This document shows, piece after piece, positions 44,624-53,935 of a DNA stretch of 64,000 nt. Source of the DNA: an uncultured Planctomycetaceae bacterium (lineage in GTDB: Bacteria; Planctomycetota; Planctomycetia; Planctomycetales; Planctomycetaceae); assembly GCA_943787265.1 (NCBI GenBank), contig CALSLT010000001.1, forward strand, positions 62,001 to 126,000. Reading direction: 5' to 3'. The stretch's first letter is position 1. Each line of letters begins with the position of its first letter. Under the pieces are notes generated by a model, which was not told the DNA's origin, searched no databases, and was given only the letters and a program-made list of their open reading frames with translations. The position numbers and the translations under genes were made by a program.

Positions 44624-45208
44624 ATGACCGACGATCTTCAACCACTGTTGACTGACATCCGGCAGTGCCGGGAATGCGAGGCTCATCTTCCGCATGGCCC
44701 TCGCCCAATTCTTGCGGCCAGCACCGCGTCTCGGATTCTCATCATTGGACAGGCACCAGGCAGCCGAGTGCATGATTCGGGCGTAGCGTGGGACGACCCA
44801 AGCGGCGTGCGACTTCGAGACTGGATGGGAATCTCGCCTGACGAATTTTATGACGAGTCTAAGATCGCACTCGTTCCGATGGGCTTCTGCTATCCGGGAA
44901 CAGGCCGAAGCGGAGACCTTCCACCTCGGAAAGAGTGTGCGGAGCTATGGCATGAACGACTGCTGGGGCATCTGACGAACGTCAAGCTGACATTAGTCAT
45001 CGGCCGTTATGCCCAGAACTATCGGCTCGGCGACACGCTGAAGTCGACGCTGACCAAAACCGTTGAAAGCTGGAAGGATTACACGCCAGCCAATCTTCCG
45101 CTTCCGCACCCAAGTCCTCGCAACAATCGCTGGCTGAAACACAATCCGTGGTTTCTCAAGGATGTCGTTCCTTATCTGCGACGAAGAATTAAAAGAATTC
45201 TCAAGTGA
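44624..45208 (+). CDS. uracil-DNA glycosylase family protein
   Basis: This 194-residue protein of the uracil-DNA-glycosylase superfamily would remove damaged or misincorporated bases from DNA. The N-terminal RQCRECEA resembles a partial iron-sulfur region, but the full four-cysteine set of family 4 enzymes is not visible. Motif 1 is IIGQAPGSRVHDSG. Motif 2 is LPHPSPRNNRW near 165. GGAAG lies about 9 bases before ATG 44624, and an in-frame ATG at 44591 is less likely. It belongs to the YqfB/MUG-like group of unclear specificity rather than to the classical Ung. Confidence 0.85.
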   Translation: MTDDLQPLLTDIRQCRECEAHLPHGPRPILAASTASRILIIGQAPGSRVHDSGVAWDDPSGVRLRDWMGISPDEFYDESKIALVPMGFCYPGTGRSGDLPPRKECAELWHERLLGHLTNVKLTLVIGRYAQNYRLGDTLKSTLTKTVESWKDYTPANLPLPHPSPRNNRWLKHNPWFLKDVVPYLRRRIKRILK

Positions 45209-45223
45209 CGATCGTTGATAGAC

Positions 45224-45263
45224 CAAAAACAATGCAGCCGACAGAATTTCCCGCGGCTGCATT
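45224..45263 (-). terminator. terminator hairpin between convergent genes
   Basis: AATGCAGCCG (45231-45240) and CGGCTGCATT (45254-45263) form 10-bp arms. On the minus strand GTTTTTGG follows, so it ends the small membrane protein gene. It may also serve the DNA glycosylase gene from the other side. Confidence 0.7.
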
Positions 45264-45279
45264 GGGATACCTCGAATCA

Positions 45280-45648
45280 TCACACGGCGGCAGTTGCCCG
45301 ACATTGCTCAGGCTGATGCAAACCGACGACGGCCAGCACCGCTCCGCCATTCGCCCAGTAAAACCACGCGTCAATGCCGGAAAACCCCAAGACAAACGGC
45401 GCGACGACAAAGATCACACCAACGAGAAAATCCACAGCCAGGTGAACTGAATACGGCACAACACGAATCACTCCCGTCTTATGATCGGTCAGCAGGGTAA
45501 GAACAAACGCGGCAATACCGGTCCCCACACCCAACCATTTCGCCGCGGGATGCGACTGTCCCAGAGAAAGCACAGATGGAAGTGCCATCAAGCTGAAAGC
45601 AACAGGGTAATCGAGGTAAGCATGGATTGTTTTGGTGATAAACTTCAT
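45280..45648 (-). CDS. small four-helix membrane protein (SPW-like)
   Basis: This 122-residue protein has four hydrophobic segments (about 12-28, 36-54, 66-85 and 92-112). The region DFLVGVIFVVAPFVLGFSG, followed by WFYWANGGAVLAVVG, recalls SPW-repeat membrane proteins. ATG 45648 is used because GGAGA precedes it; 20 upstream codons look non-native. The function is unknown. A terminator hairpin follows. Confidence 0.75.
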   Translation of the reverse strand: MKFITKTIHAYLDYPVAFSLMALPSVLSLGQSHPAAKWLGVGTGIAAFVLTLLTDHKTGVIRVVPYSVHLAVDFLVGVIFVVAPFVLGFSGIDAWFYWANGGAVLAVVGLHQPEQCRATAAV

Positions 45649-45976
45649 CGTCGCGTCTCCGAACCAAGGGAAGTTGTTGCTGCCGGCCCAGCCTCGCCAG
45701 CTCAACAATGAGACGCCCTGTCCCGACGATGTCTTACTCCGTGGTCAAAGATAATCTCGAAGCGTTCACTGACCTCGCAGATCCCAAAGTCAGCAATCTC
45801 CGTCGAACTGCCCCGTTGAAGTTCGTTGGCAACTGCCTCCGATACCTTGCCAATCCGGCCTCGAACACGTTGTGTTGGGTGAGGTAGAGATTTCGATGTG
45901 AAGCTCCGGTGTTCGGCACGGGCGATACTCGCCGCAAAAAGTTTAAGCCTGACTTTGTGCGTGACAGTCTCCGATC

Positions 45977-47680
45977 TTACATGGACTGTCGTTTGGCTTT
46001 CGGTTCAATGGGGATTGATGCATCGATTCCCAGGCAGGCGAAGCCCGCGATGAAAAACGCTCCTGCGCAGATGAGGAAGGCAATGTCCCAGTCATAGTGC
46101 TTGACGATGAGATTCAGAAGGAGCGGCGAAATTGTTGCCCCCAGGTTGCCCCACATGTTGGCCCAGCCGTGGATCGATGCTACGTGGTTGCCGCCAACAT
46201 CCTGCTTGTAGGCCCAGCCGGATGCTGAGCCGAGGTCTGTCGAGAACGCGACGATGCCAAACAGCACGGTGAGTGTCCACGGCGAAGGATGCAGCAAGCA
46301 CAACAGGTACGCCGATCCGGCCAGGAAACGGCCGACCATCATCGGCAGCACGCGGCCTCGCTTCAGGCCGATCCGCTGAACGGCGATGTCAGTCGCACGC
46401 CCGCCGAGCAGCATGCCGCACCATCCGATCCACAACGGAATGGCACACATCCAGCCGCGTTCGACCAGCGGGACGGAGTGTTCCTCAAGAAGAAACCTTG
46501 GCAACCATGTCACGAGAAAGACCCAGCCGACGTTCGATCCCCACTGAGAAACACACATCAGCCAGAGACTGCGACTGGTCACCATCTCCCGCAGCGGCGG
46601 CTTGTCCAGCTTCTTTGGGGTTCCGGAATCGTCGGGTGGTGCTGTTGCTGGAGCGGGTTGACCGGCCCGGATCAGTGCCCGCTCTTCGTCGTTGCACCAC
46701 GGGTGCGTCGCCGGCCGGTTTCGGAAGACGAAGTAGAAGGCCGCGGCCACGAAGATGCCGCACGCTCCGTAGGTGAACATGACTGGGCGCCAGCCCTGAA
46801 CGTAGAGCTTGCCGATCGACTCGGGAAACGCCGCTTCCAGAACAAGTCTGTTGACTCGGCTGATTTCCGCCTGGGTTAACGAATCTTGTTTCAGCAGCGT
46901 CCGCGCTTCCCGCTCGATTGGCAATCCCTCGATGGGACCGTGAACGAGCGTGTCTTCAGATTCAATCAGTTCGTTCAGCCCGGCAATGTGAGAACCGCCG
47001 TGCTTTGACAGAAAGGCCGCGGTTTCGCACCACAGTTGGTCTGCGTTCAGAGGGCTGGACTGAGTGTTTTCGTCGGGCGGCACAACGTTGAGAGCAGCCT
47101 TATCGAGTTTCTCTACGAACGCTGTCTCATCGAGTAGCGTTTCCTCTGTCAAAAGCGGGGAAGTATCCAGAGGGACAAAGAAGACGATCAGTCCCGCAGT
47201 CAGAACCGGGGCGAGTCCGCTACCGAGTCGCCCACCCCACGAAACGAAAGCGCTGGCTGTGCCGCGAGACGACATCGGTATCCATTTTCCGATCAGGCTA
47301 GCCGCAGTTGGATATGCTCCCGCCTGTCCGATGCCAGCCAGTAGTCGTACTGCCAGCAGCGAGACGACTCCAGCGGTCATTCCCATCATGGCTGTAAAAA
47401 ATGACCAGACGAGGATGTAGATCGTGAGCATGATCCTCGCGCCGAAACGGTCGCTCATCCAGCCCGATGGAACCTGCGCGAGCGCGTACGTCAGAAAGAA
47501 CGCCGAGAAGCAGAAGCTGAGGTCGTCGTTCGAGATACTCAGGTCTTCGCGGATGTAAGTCTGAGCGTAGCTCATGCAGAAGCGATGGAGGTACAGCAGG
47601 AACGCCATCGCAAACGTGACGCCCAGCACCAGATACCGGACTCGCGTTGGCTTCGTGGAGTCTCCTACTTCGTTAGGCAT
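45977..47680 (-). CDS. major facilitator superfamily transporter (ACS-type, with large loop)
   Basis: This 567-residue transporter of the anion:cation symporter type has 12 membrane helices. TM1 is at about 15-35, and the signature region is GWMSDRFGARIMLTIYILVW. An unusually long hydrophilic segment (about 175-295, rich in Glu and Leu) separates the first helices from the GWRPVMFTYGACG helix. Family members carry hexuronates, tartrate or other organic acids, which would suit uptake of uronic-acid products from the polysaccharide cluster; that is an inference. AGAGG precedes ATG 47680. Confidence 0.9.
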   Translation of the reverse strand: MPNEVGDSTKPTRVRYLVLGVTFAMAFLLYLHRFCMSYAQTYIREDLSISNDDLSFCFSAFFLTYALAQVPSGWMSDRFGARIMLTIYILVWSFFTAMMGMTAGVVSLLAVRLLAGIGQAGAYPTAASLIGKWIPMSSRGTASAFVSWGGRLGSGLAPVLTAGLIVFFVPLDTSPLLTEETLLDETAFVEKLDKAALNVVPPDENTQSSPLNADQLWCETAAFLSKHGGSHIAGLNELIESEDTLVHGPIEGLPIEREARTLLKQDSLTQAEISRVNRLVLEAAFPESIGKLYVQGWRPVMFTYGACGIFVAAAFYFVFRNRPATHPWCNDEERALIRAGQPAPATAPPDDSGTPKKLDKPPLREMVTSRSLWLMCVSQWGSNVGWVFLVTWLPRFLLEEHSVPLVERGWMCAIPLWIGWCGMLLGGRATDIAVQRIGLKRGRVLPMMVGRFLAGSAYLLCLLHPSPWTLTVLFGIVAFSTDLGSASGWAYKQDVGGNHVASIHGWANMWGNLGATISPLLLNLIVKHYDWDIAFLICAGAFFIAGFACLGIDASIPIEPKAKRQSM

Positions 47681-47689
47681 AGCCTCTTT

Positions 47690-49954
47690 CTACGACGGGT
47701 TTCGTGTAACGTAAACAGGGCTGCTCCAGGCGAGCGACTGATCTGTCTGCGTGACTCGGATCCAGTAAGGAAACTCGCCAGTCACGGATTCCTCGTCGAC
47801 TGTTTCGAGGTCGAATGTCATCGGCCCGCCTGGATTGGGCGGTGGGCCGATTTGAGCGAAACGTCCGACACCGCCAGCATCGACTCGATGATCTTCGTTG
47901 AGGACGTCATTCAGTTTGACGCTGAACGTCGTCGGACCAGACTCGAAAGTAAGTTCCGTCGAGTCGTCGCCTTGGACTTTGATGATGATCCCGGACGCGT
48001 TTCCGGCAGACTTATTCGCCCATTCGATTCGGTTGTCATCGATCAGTGTCGCGTCGTCATCGTACGACTGGAAGTTGATCGGCTCGACCAATTCGACGGT
48101 GCCGTTTGAAACCGACAGCGAGCCCGTCCAGTCAACGCGTTGCACCCGGGCGGTGCCTTTGCGTTCGGTGCCGCCCCATAGAACTCTCAGATAAGTGGCG
48201 TCTTCGGGTTGCTCGACACGCCGCGACACATCCCAGGAATCGATGATCTCGACGCCTCGGAACAGGTCGACTCGTTCGATGGCTTTCGTTCCTTCGACTT
48301 GAAAGTTGATCTTCGGTGTGCCTGTCGTCGTGATTTCAGACCCCATGTCGGCATCGTCGACCTGGAAGAGCAGCCGAATTCGCTCGCCGGTTGTGGCGTA
48401 GGTTCTTCGAGCGTGGAACGCTTCCCAGAGAGATTCGCGTGTCAGTTCCTTCGCGTAGACGGCGGTCAGACCATTACGAAGGTTGCGAATCAGTCGCCGG
48501 CCTGGGTGGCAAGCGCCGGGACGGCCCATCACTCCGTCGGTCCCGGCGGTCAGTCCCACCTTGTACCCGCGTGATAACGCATCCATGAAGAACCACTCAA
48601 CCGTGCCGTGGGTCGAGTGTGTTTCGCACAGCTTCTCGATCTTCTGCTCGTACCAGTCGAGGTTTGTCATGCGGCCGCCGACGTGGATGTTGACGAGCAC
48701 GTCCAGATCACGAAACGCGTCGTGAAATTCTGGAGCGCGCGGAACGTCCGGTTCCGGATCGGGCACGTCCTCACGGAAGAAGCGATCGCTGCGCCGCATG
48801 ACCGGTTCGTCGTATCCGTAAATAACGTTGCGGTCGCCGCCGTCTTTGGTGAAGGGGCTCCACTCGCAGCCGAGAATCGGAACGTAGACACCGGGCTCGT
48901 AGAATTCGTCGGTGACTTTGCGGACGTGTGCCCAATCGTCAAGCGTGACGTAATGATCGTTCGACTGGTGCGTGATGAACTGCAATCCCGCGCAGTCTCG
49001 ACCGAAAGCGTACGACTCGGAAACAGTCCCGGAACCACAACCGATTTCCGTCTGCCCCGAATGGACGTCTCCCCAGAAAATTTCGAGAGGTGGCTGCTCG
49101 GCGTGAACAGTGATCGGATTCGTGACGGCGCAGAAATCGCCGCACTCAACATTCAAGCGGAACGAACCAGGCTGACTGAATGTCACGTCAAAATGGTACG
49201 ACGGTCGAACCGGTTCGGCGTCGACGGGGATAATCTCAGCCTTCGAGTCTTCTGGATCGGTCGTGACGACGGGCATGTCCTCAAGGGCGGTCGCGTTGCC
49301 CCAGCAGTCTTCAGCTCGAACGATGACTTCTGCGGATTCGCCAACGACCGTGTCCGAGTGAACGATTGCTGCGATACGGACCGGCGGGCCGGGCACGACG
49401 GGAAAGGACGGCTGCTGTGGCAGACGATTTCGGATTGCGTCGCCTTGATGGTCAATCGCCATCACGAATTCGAGATGGTTATCGACGCACGTCGGAGCTC
49501 GCCAGCCGATGCTGCCTTGCGACCTATCTCCGCAGGTCAGCTTGATGTGGTCGCCCTGGCGAAGCTGGCCGCTTTCGACTTTGACGTGAACCTGGTGATG
49601 CCACGGTTCGATCCCCGAAAACCAGTTGTAGACCGGCTTGAGCGTTACTTCCCTTTTGTCACGCGACGTTAGTTCGAATTTGAGACTCATGAATCCGTCG
49701 GCTGATGGATCGTCGGTCTGAAGGTCGCTCCAGTCGAACGGCCACCGCCAGCAGACGAGTAGTTCGCCGCCGGTTTCGACAGTGTCTTCGCCGATCGTCC
49801 ATTCGAAGACGACAGTAGTCGGCTCGCTGACGGTCAGGTGGTCGATCTCGGTGTGAGTTCCTTTTCCGTGTCGACGAAGCCGTTCTTCGTACGGCATGTC
49901 AAAATGGTGATGAAGCTCGGGCTTGGCGGGAGGGGCGAGACTGGCAACAAGCAT
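47690..49954 (-). CDS. DUF3604 protein
   Basis: This 754-residue protein carries DUF3604, a PHP-like metal-dependent phosphoesterase-type fold. It contains FWGDVHSGQTEIGCG, FITHQSNDHYVTLDD, LGCEWSPFTKDGGDRNVIYG and LTAGTDGVMGRPG, with several His and Asp that could bind metal. A beta-rich N-terminal region (about 1-290) precedes it. No signal peptide is seen at the chosen start, ATG 49954 (MLVASLAP), supported by AAGGA upstream; the 48 codons before it look non-native. The stop is 9 bases before the MFS transporter start, so the two are co-transcribed and may handle the same compound. The substrate is unknown. Confidence 0.88.
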   Translation of the reverse strand: MLVASLAPPAKPELHHHFDMPYEERLRRHGKGTHTEIDHLTVSEPTTVVFEWTIGEDTVETGGELLVCWRWPFDWSDLQTDDPSADGFMSLKFELTSRDKREVTLKPVYNWFSGIEPWHHQVHVKVESGQLRQGDHIKLTCGDRSQGSIGWRAPTCVDNHLEFVMAIDHQGDAIRNRLPQQPSFPVVPGPPVRIAAIVHSDTVVGESAEVIVRAEDCWGNATALEDMPVVTTDPEDSKAEIIPVDAEPVRPSYHFDVTFSQPGSFRLNVECGDFCAVTNPITVHAEQPPLEIFWGDVHSGQTEIGCGSGTVSESYAFGRDCAGLQFITHQSNDHYVTLDDWAHVRKVTDEFYEPGVYVPILGCEWSPFTKDGGDRNVIYGYDEPVMRRSDRFFREDVPDPEPDVPRAPEFHDAFRDLDVLVNIHVGGRMTNLDWYEQKIEKLCETHSTHGTVEWFFMDALSRGYKVGLTAGTDGVMGRPGACHPGRRLIRNLRNGLTAVYAKELTRESLWEAFHARRTYATTGERIRLLFQVDDADMGSEITTTGTPKINFQVEGTKAIERVDLFRGVEIIDSWDVSRRVEQPEDATYLRVLWGGTERKGTARVQRVDWTGSLSVSNGTVELVEPINFQSYDDDATLIDDNRIEWANKSAGNASGIIIKVQGDDSTELTFESGPTTFSVKLNDVLNEDHRVDAGGVGRFAQIGPPPNPGGPMTFDLETVDEESVTGEFPYWIRVTQTDQSLAWSSPVYVTRNPS

Positions 49955-50096
49955 CAGAGGTGGTCCTTCACAAAGTTGGTAAAGCGTCGACGGGATTCTG
50001 ACGCGGGCTGATTCCGAATGCGACCGTTTCACTTGTTCAACGGGGGGAGTCACCGCGATGATGATTGCTCGTAGATTTTCAGGCTGACATTTTCTC

Positions 50097-50168
50097 AACC
50101 ACGAAAGACACTAAACACACGAAAGATAAGGACGACTTGTTTTCGTGTGTTTAGTGTCTTTCGTGGTT
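50097..50168. repeat. inverted repeat with perfect 28-bp arms
   Basis: The arms 50097-50124 and 50141-50168 are exact reverse complements separated by 16 bases; the motif centres on GTGTTTAGTGTC. It lies in the divergent gap between the DUF3604 and sulfatase genes. I recall similar intergenic palindromes from several bacterial phyla. It may be a non-autonomous mobile palindrome rather than a terminator, as no gene ends here. Confidence 0.85.
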
Positions 50169-50195
50169 CAAAATCTTTTGCAAGGAACAAGGCTG

Positions 50196-51812
50196 ATGCG
50201 ACTTCTTCGGCAATGGCTACCAGGTCTGCTTGTTGTGCTGACGGCCTCTTCGGTGTTGGCCGATAAGCGTCCGAATATTCTGGTCGCGATTTCGGATGAT
50301 CAGTCGTTTCCGCACGCGTCAGCATATGGTTACCAGGCGATTTCGACGCCGGCATTCGATCGTGTCGCGAAGATGGGAGTCCTCTTTAACAACGCCTTCA
50401 CTCCCGCTCCGGGCTGCAGTCCAATGCGGGCGGCTTTTCTGACCGGACGAAACATCTGGCAGATCGAAAATGCCGGCACGCATGCCAGTTCGTTTCCGAA
50501 GAAGTACGAAGTCTACCAGGATCGCCTCGAAGCGGCGGGGTATTTTATTGGGGCAACCGGAAAACACTGGGGGCCTGGCAACTGGAAGGTCGACGGGTGG
50601 GAACACAATCCGGCCGGACCGACATGGGGGAAACGCAAACTCAAGTCGCCTCCTGGAATTGGCAGCGTCGACTACGCGGCGAACTTTGCGGACTTTCTGA
50701 ACGATCGTCCAAAAGACAAACCGTTCAGTTTCTGGTTTGGAGCGAACGAGCCTCACCGATCATTCGGTAAAGGCATCGGCATCGAAAACGGACTCGATCC
50801 GAGCAAGGTCGTCGTCCCGAAGTTCCTGCCGGACACGCCTGAGATTCGTTCGGACATTCTGGATTACTGTTTCGAGATCCAATGGTTCGATCAGCACCTC
50901 GGACGAATGCTTGATTCGCTTGAAGCAGCCGGCGAGTTGGACAACACGCTGGTCGTCGTCACGAGCGACAACGGCATGGCATTTCCGCGAGCCAAAGCCA
51001 ACTGCTACGAATACGGCATCCACATGCCACTGGCCGTTGCGTGGCCTGCGGCTGCGAAAGCGAATCGCGTCGTCGATGATCCGGTCAACCTGATTGATCT
51101 CACAGCGACAATCTACGATGCAGCCGGAGTCGATCCACCAGCAGAAACTCCGCCCGCTGGGCGCAGCATTCGCAATATTCTGGAATCGACCGAGCAGGGA
51201 GTCGTCGACGAAACTCGCGACTCGGTCTTCGCCGGTCGAGAGCGTCACTCATCGTCAAGATTCAACTCGCTGAGTTACCCGCAACGCTGCATCCGCACTC
51301 GAGACTATCTCTACATCCGCAACTTCCGCCCCGAGCGCTGGCCAGCCGGGCCCCCACAGAAATTTGGCAGCGACAAATACGCGAAAAAGAAAGAAGTCGT
51401 CAACAAAGTTCTGGGCCCAATGCACGACGGCTATCACGACATTGATGCCTGCCCGAGTCTGACATTCCTCATCGAAAATCGAGACGATCCAAAGATCGGC
51501 CATTTTCTCGGCTGGTCCGTTGATCATCGTCCAGCCGAAGAACTGTTCGACATCCGCAAAGACCCGGCCTGCCTGCACAACCTCGCCGCCGACCCAGCAT
51601 TCGCGAAAGTCCGCTCAAACCTGAACGCTCGACTGTTCGACTACCTGAAAGAAACCAACGACGCCCGAGTCACCTCGCCCGACGGCGGAGACATCTGGGA
51701 AACCTACCCTCGCTACAGCGGCCTCCGCTGGTTTCCGACTCCCGACTGGGCAAAGAAGAATCCCGACCGAGTACCGACTCAGGAATGGCTCGAAAAGAAA
51801 CGCCCTCGTTGA
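50196..51812 (+). CDS. exported sulfatase with CSPMR active-site motif
   Basis: This 538-residue sulfatase has a signal peptide (about 1-22, ending SSVLA). Metal-site NILVAISDDQSF follows. The formylglycine motif reads C74-S-P-M-R instead of C-x-P-S-R; the minimal C-x-P-x-R needed by the maturing enzyme is kept. GATGKHWGPG and VVTSDNGMAFP are further sulfatase blocks. This subtype often acts as a heparan N-sulfatase-like enzyme, but the specificity here is unknown. AAGGA lies 10 bases before ATG 50196, which decides the start over the in-frame ATG at 50145 that lies within the inverted repeat. Confidence 0.93.
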   Translation: MRLLRQWLPGLLVVLTASSVLADKRPNILVAISDDQSFPHASAYGYQAISTPAFDRVAKMGVLFNNAFTPAPGCSPMRAAFLTGRNIWQIENAGTHASSFPKKYEVYQDRLEAAGYFIGATGKHWGPGNWKVDGWEHNPAGPTWGKRKLKSPPGIGSVDYAANFADFLNDRPKDKPFSFWFGANEPHRSFGKGIGIENGLDPSKVVVPKFLPDTPEIRSDILDYCFEIQWFDQHLGRMLDSLEAAGELDNTLVVVTSDNGMAFPRAKANCYEYGIHMPLAVAWPAAAKANRVVDDPVNLIDLTATIYDAAGVDPPAETPPAGRSIRNILESTEQGVVDETRDSVFAGRERHSSSRFNSLSYPQRCIRTRDYLYIRNFRPERWPAGPPQKFGSDKYAKKKEVVNKVLGPMHDGYHDIDACPSLTFLIENRDDPKIGHFLGWSVDHRPAEELFDIRKDPACLHNLAADPAFAKVRSNLNARLFDYLKETNDARVTSPDGGDIWETYPRYSGLRWFPTPDWAKKNPDRVPTQEWLEKKRPR

Positions 51813-51977
51813 TCGAGGCTTCCCCGGCAATGCCACAGTCAGCGGTTGACTGAGCCCTGGCGGTGGCTGTAGTGGTGAAGTGGGCAGAACTAAAGACGCG
51901 ACGGAAACGACATCCTGGTGCAGATCAGAAGTATGCACTGCTGTCAGTAAGAAAAATCATATATCAGGGCTCCGGCA

Positions 51978-53702
51978 ATGTTGATTATTTATCGAGGGTG
52001 GGGACTGGCCTGGGCAGCCGCAGGCATGGTTCTGTTTCCGGTTCTGTTTCTGTTGACGGGTAGTCTGTCCTGTCCGCTGATCGCGATTTCCGCTTTATGG
52101 ATTCGCTACGGCCGCGCGAAGACTCATCACGATTCGGGCGAGACGATTCCGTCACCGTCCGTCTTCTTCATCCCCGTCTGGTTCTATGGAGCCGTGCTGG
52201 CCCCCATTGCCTTGGTGCTGATCGGTGTCGAGACGATGAAAGGGAGAGTCGTTGACTGGGCACCTGATGACACGGATGCCGCCCCGAATGATATTCGTAA
52301 AATTGCTGAAGCCCCCGATCCGCTGCCAGTGACGACGTCGGATTCCGCCACCGCGAATAGTTCGGCTCGGATCGATGGGACGCCGGCTGTAAATACGGGA
52401 AAATCGGGTGAGAGTCGCGCAGTCACTCTGCCTGGCGTCACAAATATTGACAAGACGAAAACTCCCAAACCGACTGTATCAAGCCCCGAGTCTGTAGCTC
52501 CGGTTGTTTCCGTGAAAGATGACGCGCCTGGTGAGCCAGTCACGGCAGATACAGAGCTGCGTCCGGGACAACAACTCGCCGCAGTGTGGGCAAGCAAGTG
52601 GTATCAGGTCGCGGTCGTCGCCGATCAGGGAGGCACATTGCGAGTTGACTGGTTGGGAAGCAACTCGTGGAATTCGAGCCGAGCGCGTCGCGAATCGTTA
52701 CGCATTGTCAGTGATGAGGAGTTTCAGAAATGTTTGAGATACGGCAGCGATGAATCCATTGCGCCGGGGCCAGCGTTGGCTGTTGACGAGTTCCTCAAGC
52801 CGGGTGATGTGCTGCTTTGCGAGGCCTCGGGCAGTTGGTTGCCCGTTCGAGTTCTGCAGGAAGCGAACGGCCAGGTGCAGATCGGCTGGCAAGGCTTCGC
52901 GGAAAAGTGGAATCAGACGGTCAGTCGTGATCAACTACGGATTCGTCCTGGGAAGAGCCAGGTCGCGACCGCGAGCCCCGCTTCAACGACCGGCAGTCCG
53001 TCGGCCGAAAAGTCCCCGGGGATTCCTGTCACGGATGAAGACGATCTGGCACCGGGGCAGAAACTTGCCAGAAACTGGGCTCGAAAGTGGTACAAGGTTG
53101 TCGTGGTCGGCGTTGAAGGAACTCGGGTAAAAGTTGACTACCTGCGAAGTAATTCTTGGAGAGCGACCAGCCTGTCGCGGGATTCGCTGCGCGTCGTCAA
53201 TGATGAAGAGTTTGAGAAATGCCTTTTCTACGGCAATGACGAACCTGAAGATCCTGGAGATGCCATTGCCAAGGACGCTGAGCTTCCAGTCGGGACCATC
53301 CTGTATTGTGACAGGTCAGGCGGCTGGATTCCGGTTCGCGTTACGGGTGAGGCCGCGAACGGAGATGTGCTGGTCGACTGGCTGAGTTTCAAGGCAAGCT
53401 GGAATCGGGCGGTCAGTCGAGACCACCTACGGACGGTTGCGAAGGGAAGCCGCTCGTCACACACGCTAAGAGCGTTTCTGATGAAGTATTCAGCAACGTC
53501 TCAGGAGCCTGGAGCAGTGGTTACCGACGAGTTTGATCTCAAAGCTGGAACGATCGTGCTGCGTTCGCGAGGCAGCCGTTGGCTCCCGATGGAAGTTGTC
53601 GGTTCAGAGGGGGAAAATGTTTCGGTTCGCGACTGGGTTCGCCCGGACCAGGTTGTCACTGTGAGACGCGCCGACCTGCGGCTCTCGACGTCCGATCTTT
53701 GA
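51978..53702 (+). CDS. membrane-anchored protein with five Tudor/SH3-like modules
   Basis: This 574-residue protein has two N-terminal membrane segments (about 5-25 and 67-88). A linker rich in Thr, Ser and Pro runs to about 190. Five modules of 45-65 residues follow, starting near 193, 273, 356, 436 and 520. Types alternate: type A has GQxLAxxWAxKWYxVxVV and ends in DEEFxKCLxYGxDE. Type B has GDVLLCEASGSWLPVRV-like strands and WNxxVSRDxLR. This resembles Agenet/Tudor SH3-like barrels. I recognise no exact family. It may bind an extended peptide or glycan partner outside the membrane, but nothing is proven. Confidence 0.8.
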   Translation: MLIIYRGWGLAWAAAGMVLFPVLFLLTGSLSCPLIAISALWIRYGRAKTHHDSGETIPSPSVFFIPVWFYGAVLAPIALVLIGVETMKGRVVDWAPDDTDAAPNDIRKIAEAPDPLPVTTSDSATANSSARIDGTPAVNTGKSGESRAVTLPGVTNIDKTKTPKPTVSSPESVAPVVSVKDDAPGEPVTADTELRPGQQLAAVWASKWYQVAVVADQGGTLRVDWLGSNSWNSSRARRESLRIVSDEEFQKCLRYGSDESIAPGPALAVDEFLKPGDVLLCEASGSWLPVRVLQEANGQVQIGWQGFAEKWNQTVSRDQLRIRPGKSQVATASPASTTGSPSAEKSPGIPVTDEDDLAPGQKLARNWARKWYKVVVVGVEGTRVKVDYLRSNSWRATSLSRDSLRVVNDEEFEKCLFYGNDEPEDPGDAIAKDAELPVGTILYCDRSGGWIPVRVTGEAANGDVLVDWLSFKASWNRAVSRDHLRTVAKGSRSSHTLRAFLMKYSATSQEPGAVVTDEFDLKAGTIVLRSRGSRWLPMEVVGSEGENVSVRDWVRPDQVVTVRRADLRLSTSDL

Positions 53703-53784
53703 GGTCATCGGCAGAGGCTGAATCGTTGAAGATGACAAGGTGCATTCGTATTTCAGCCTCAGGTCTATGCAGGGGTGCGAGCCC

Positions 53785-53935
53785 AACGGATGCTCTATTT
53801 AGACCTCGCGCCGTCGGATCTGAGGACCGGTGCGATCGGGCCGGAACTGAATACCGACTCGGCTTTCGACACGTTCGATCTGCGCTGCTATGTGTGACAG
53901 AATGGCGACACGATTTACGACGGTGAAGCTGGTCG
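53785..53935 (+). pseudogene. relic of an AraD1-family gene
   Basis: The plus-strand translation reads YLDLAPSDLRTGAIGPELNT, then DSAFDTFDLRCYV, stop, QNGDTIYDGEA. The intact AraD1-family protein encoded at 54980-56038 has YLYLAPSKLRTCAIGPELNT, DFAFDTLDLSCSVSRNGETIYDSG. The match covers about 45 codons with one internal stop. It is thus a decayed fragment of a paralogue or partial duplicate, about 1.8 kb upstream of the intact gene and in the same orientation. The rest of the copy is missing. On the other strand it forms the 3' end of the zinc-ribbon membrane protein gene. Confidence 0.8.

Noticed and set aside
45709..45976. Minus-strand frame of 67 codons between the membrane protein and MFS genes
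   Set aside because: No family or ribosome site is seen, and the composition is not distinguishable from non-coding DNA.
48608..49672. Plus-strand frame of 354 codons
   Set aside because: It is antisense to the DUF3604 gene, which has conserved motifs along its length.
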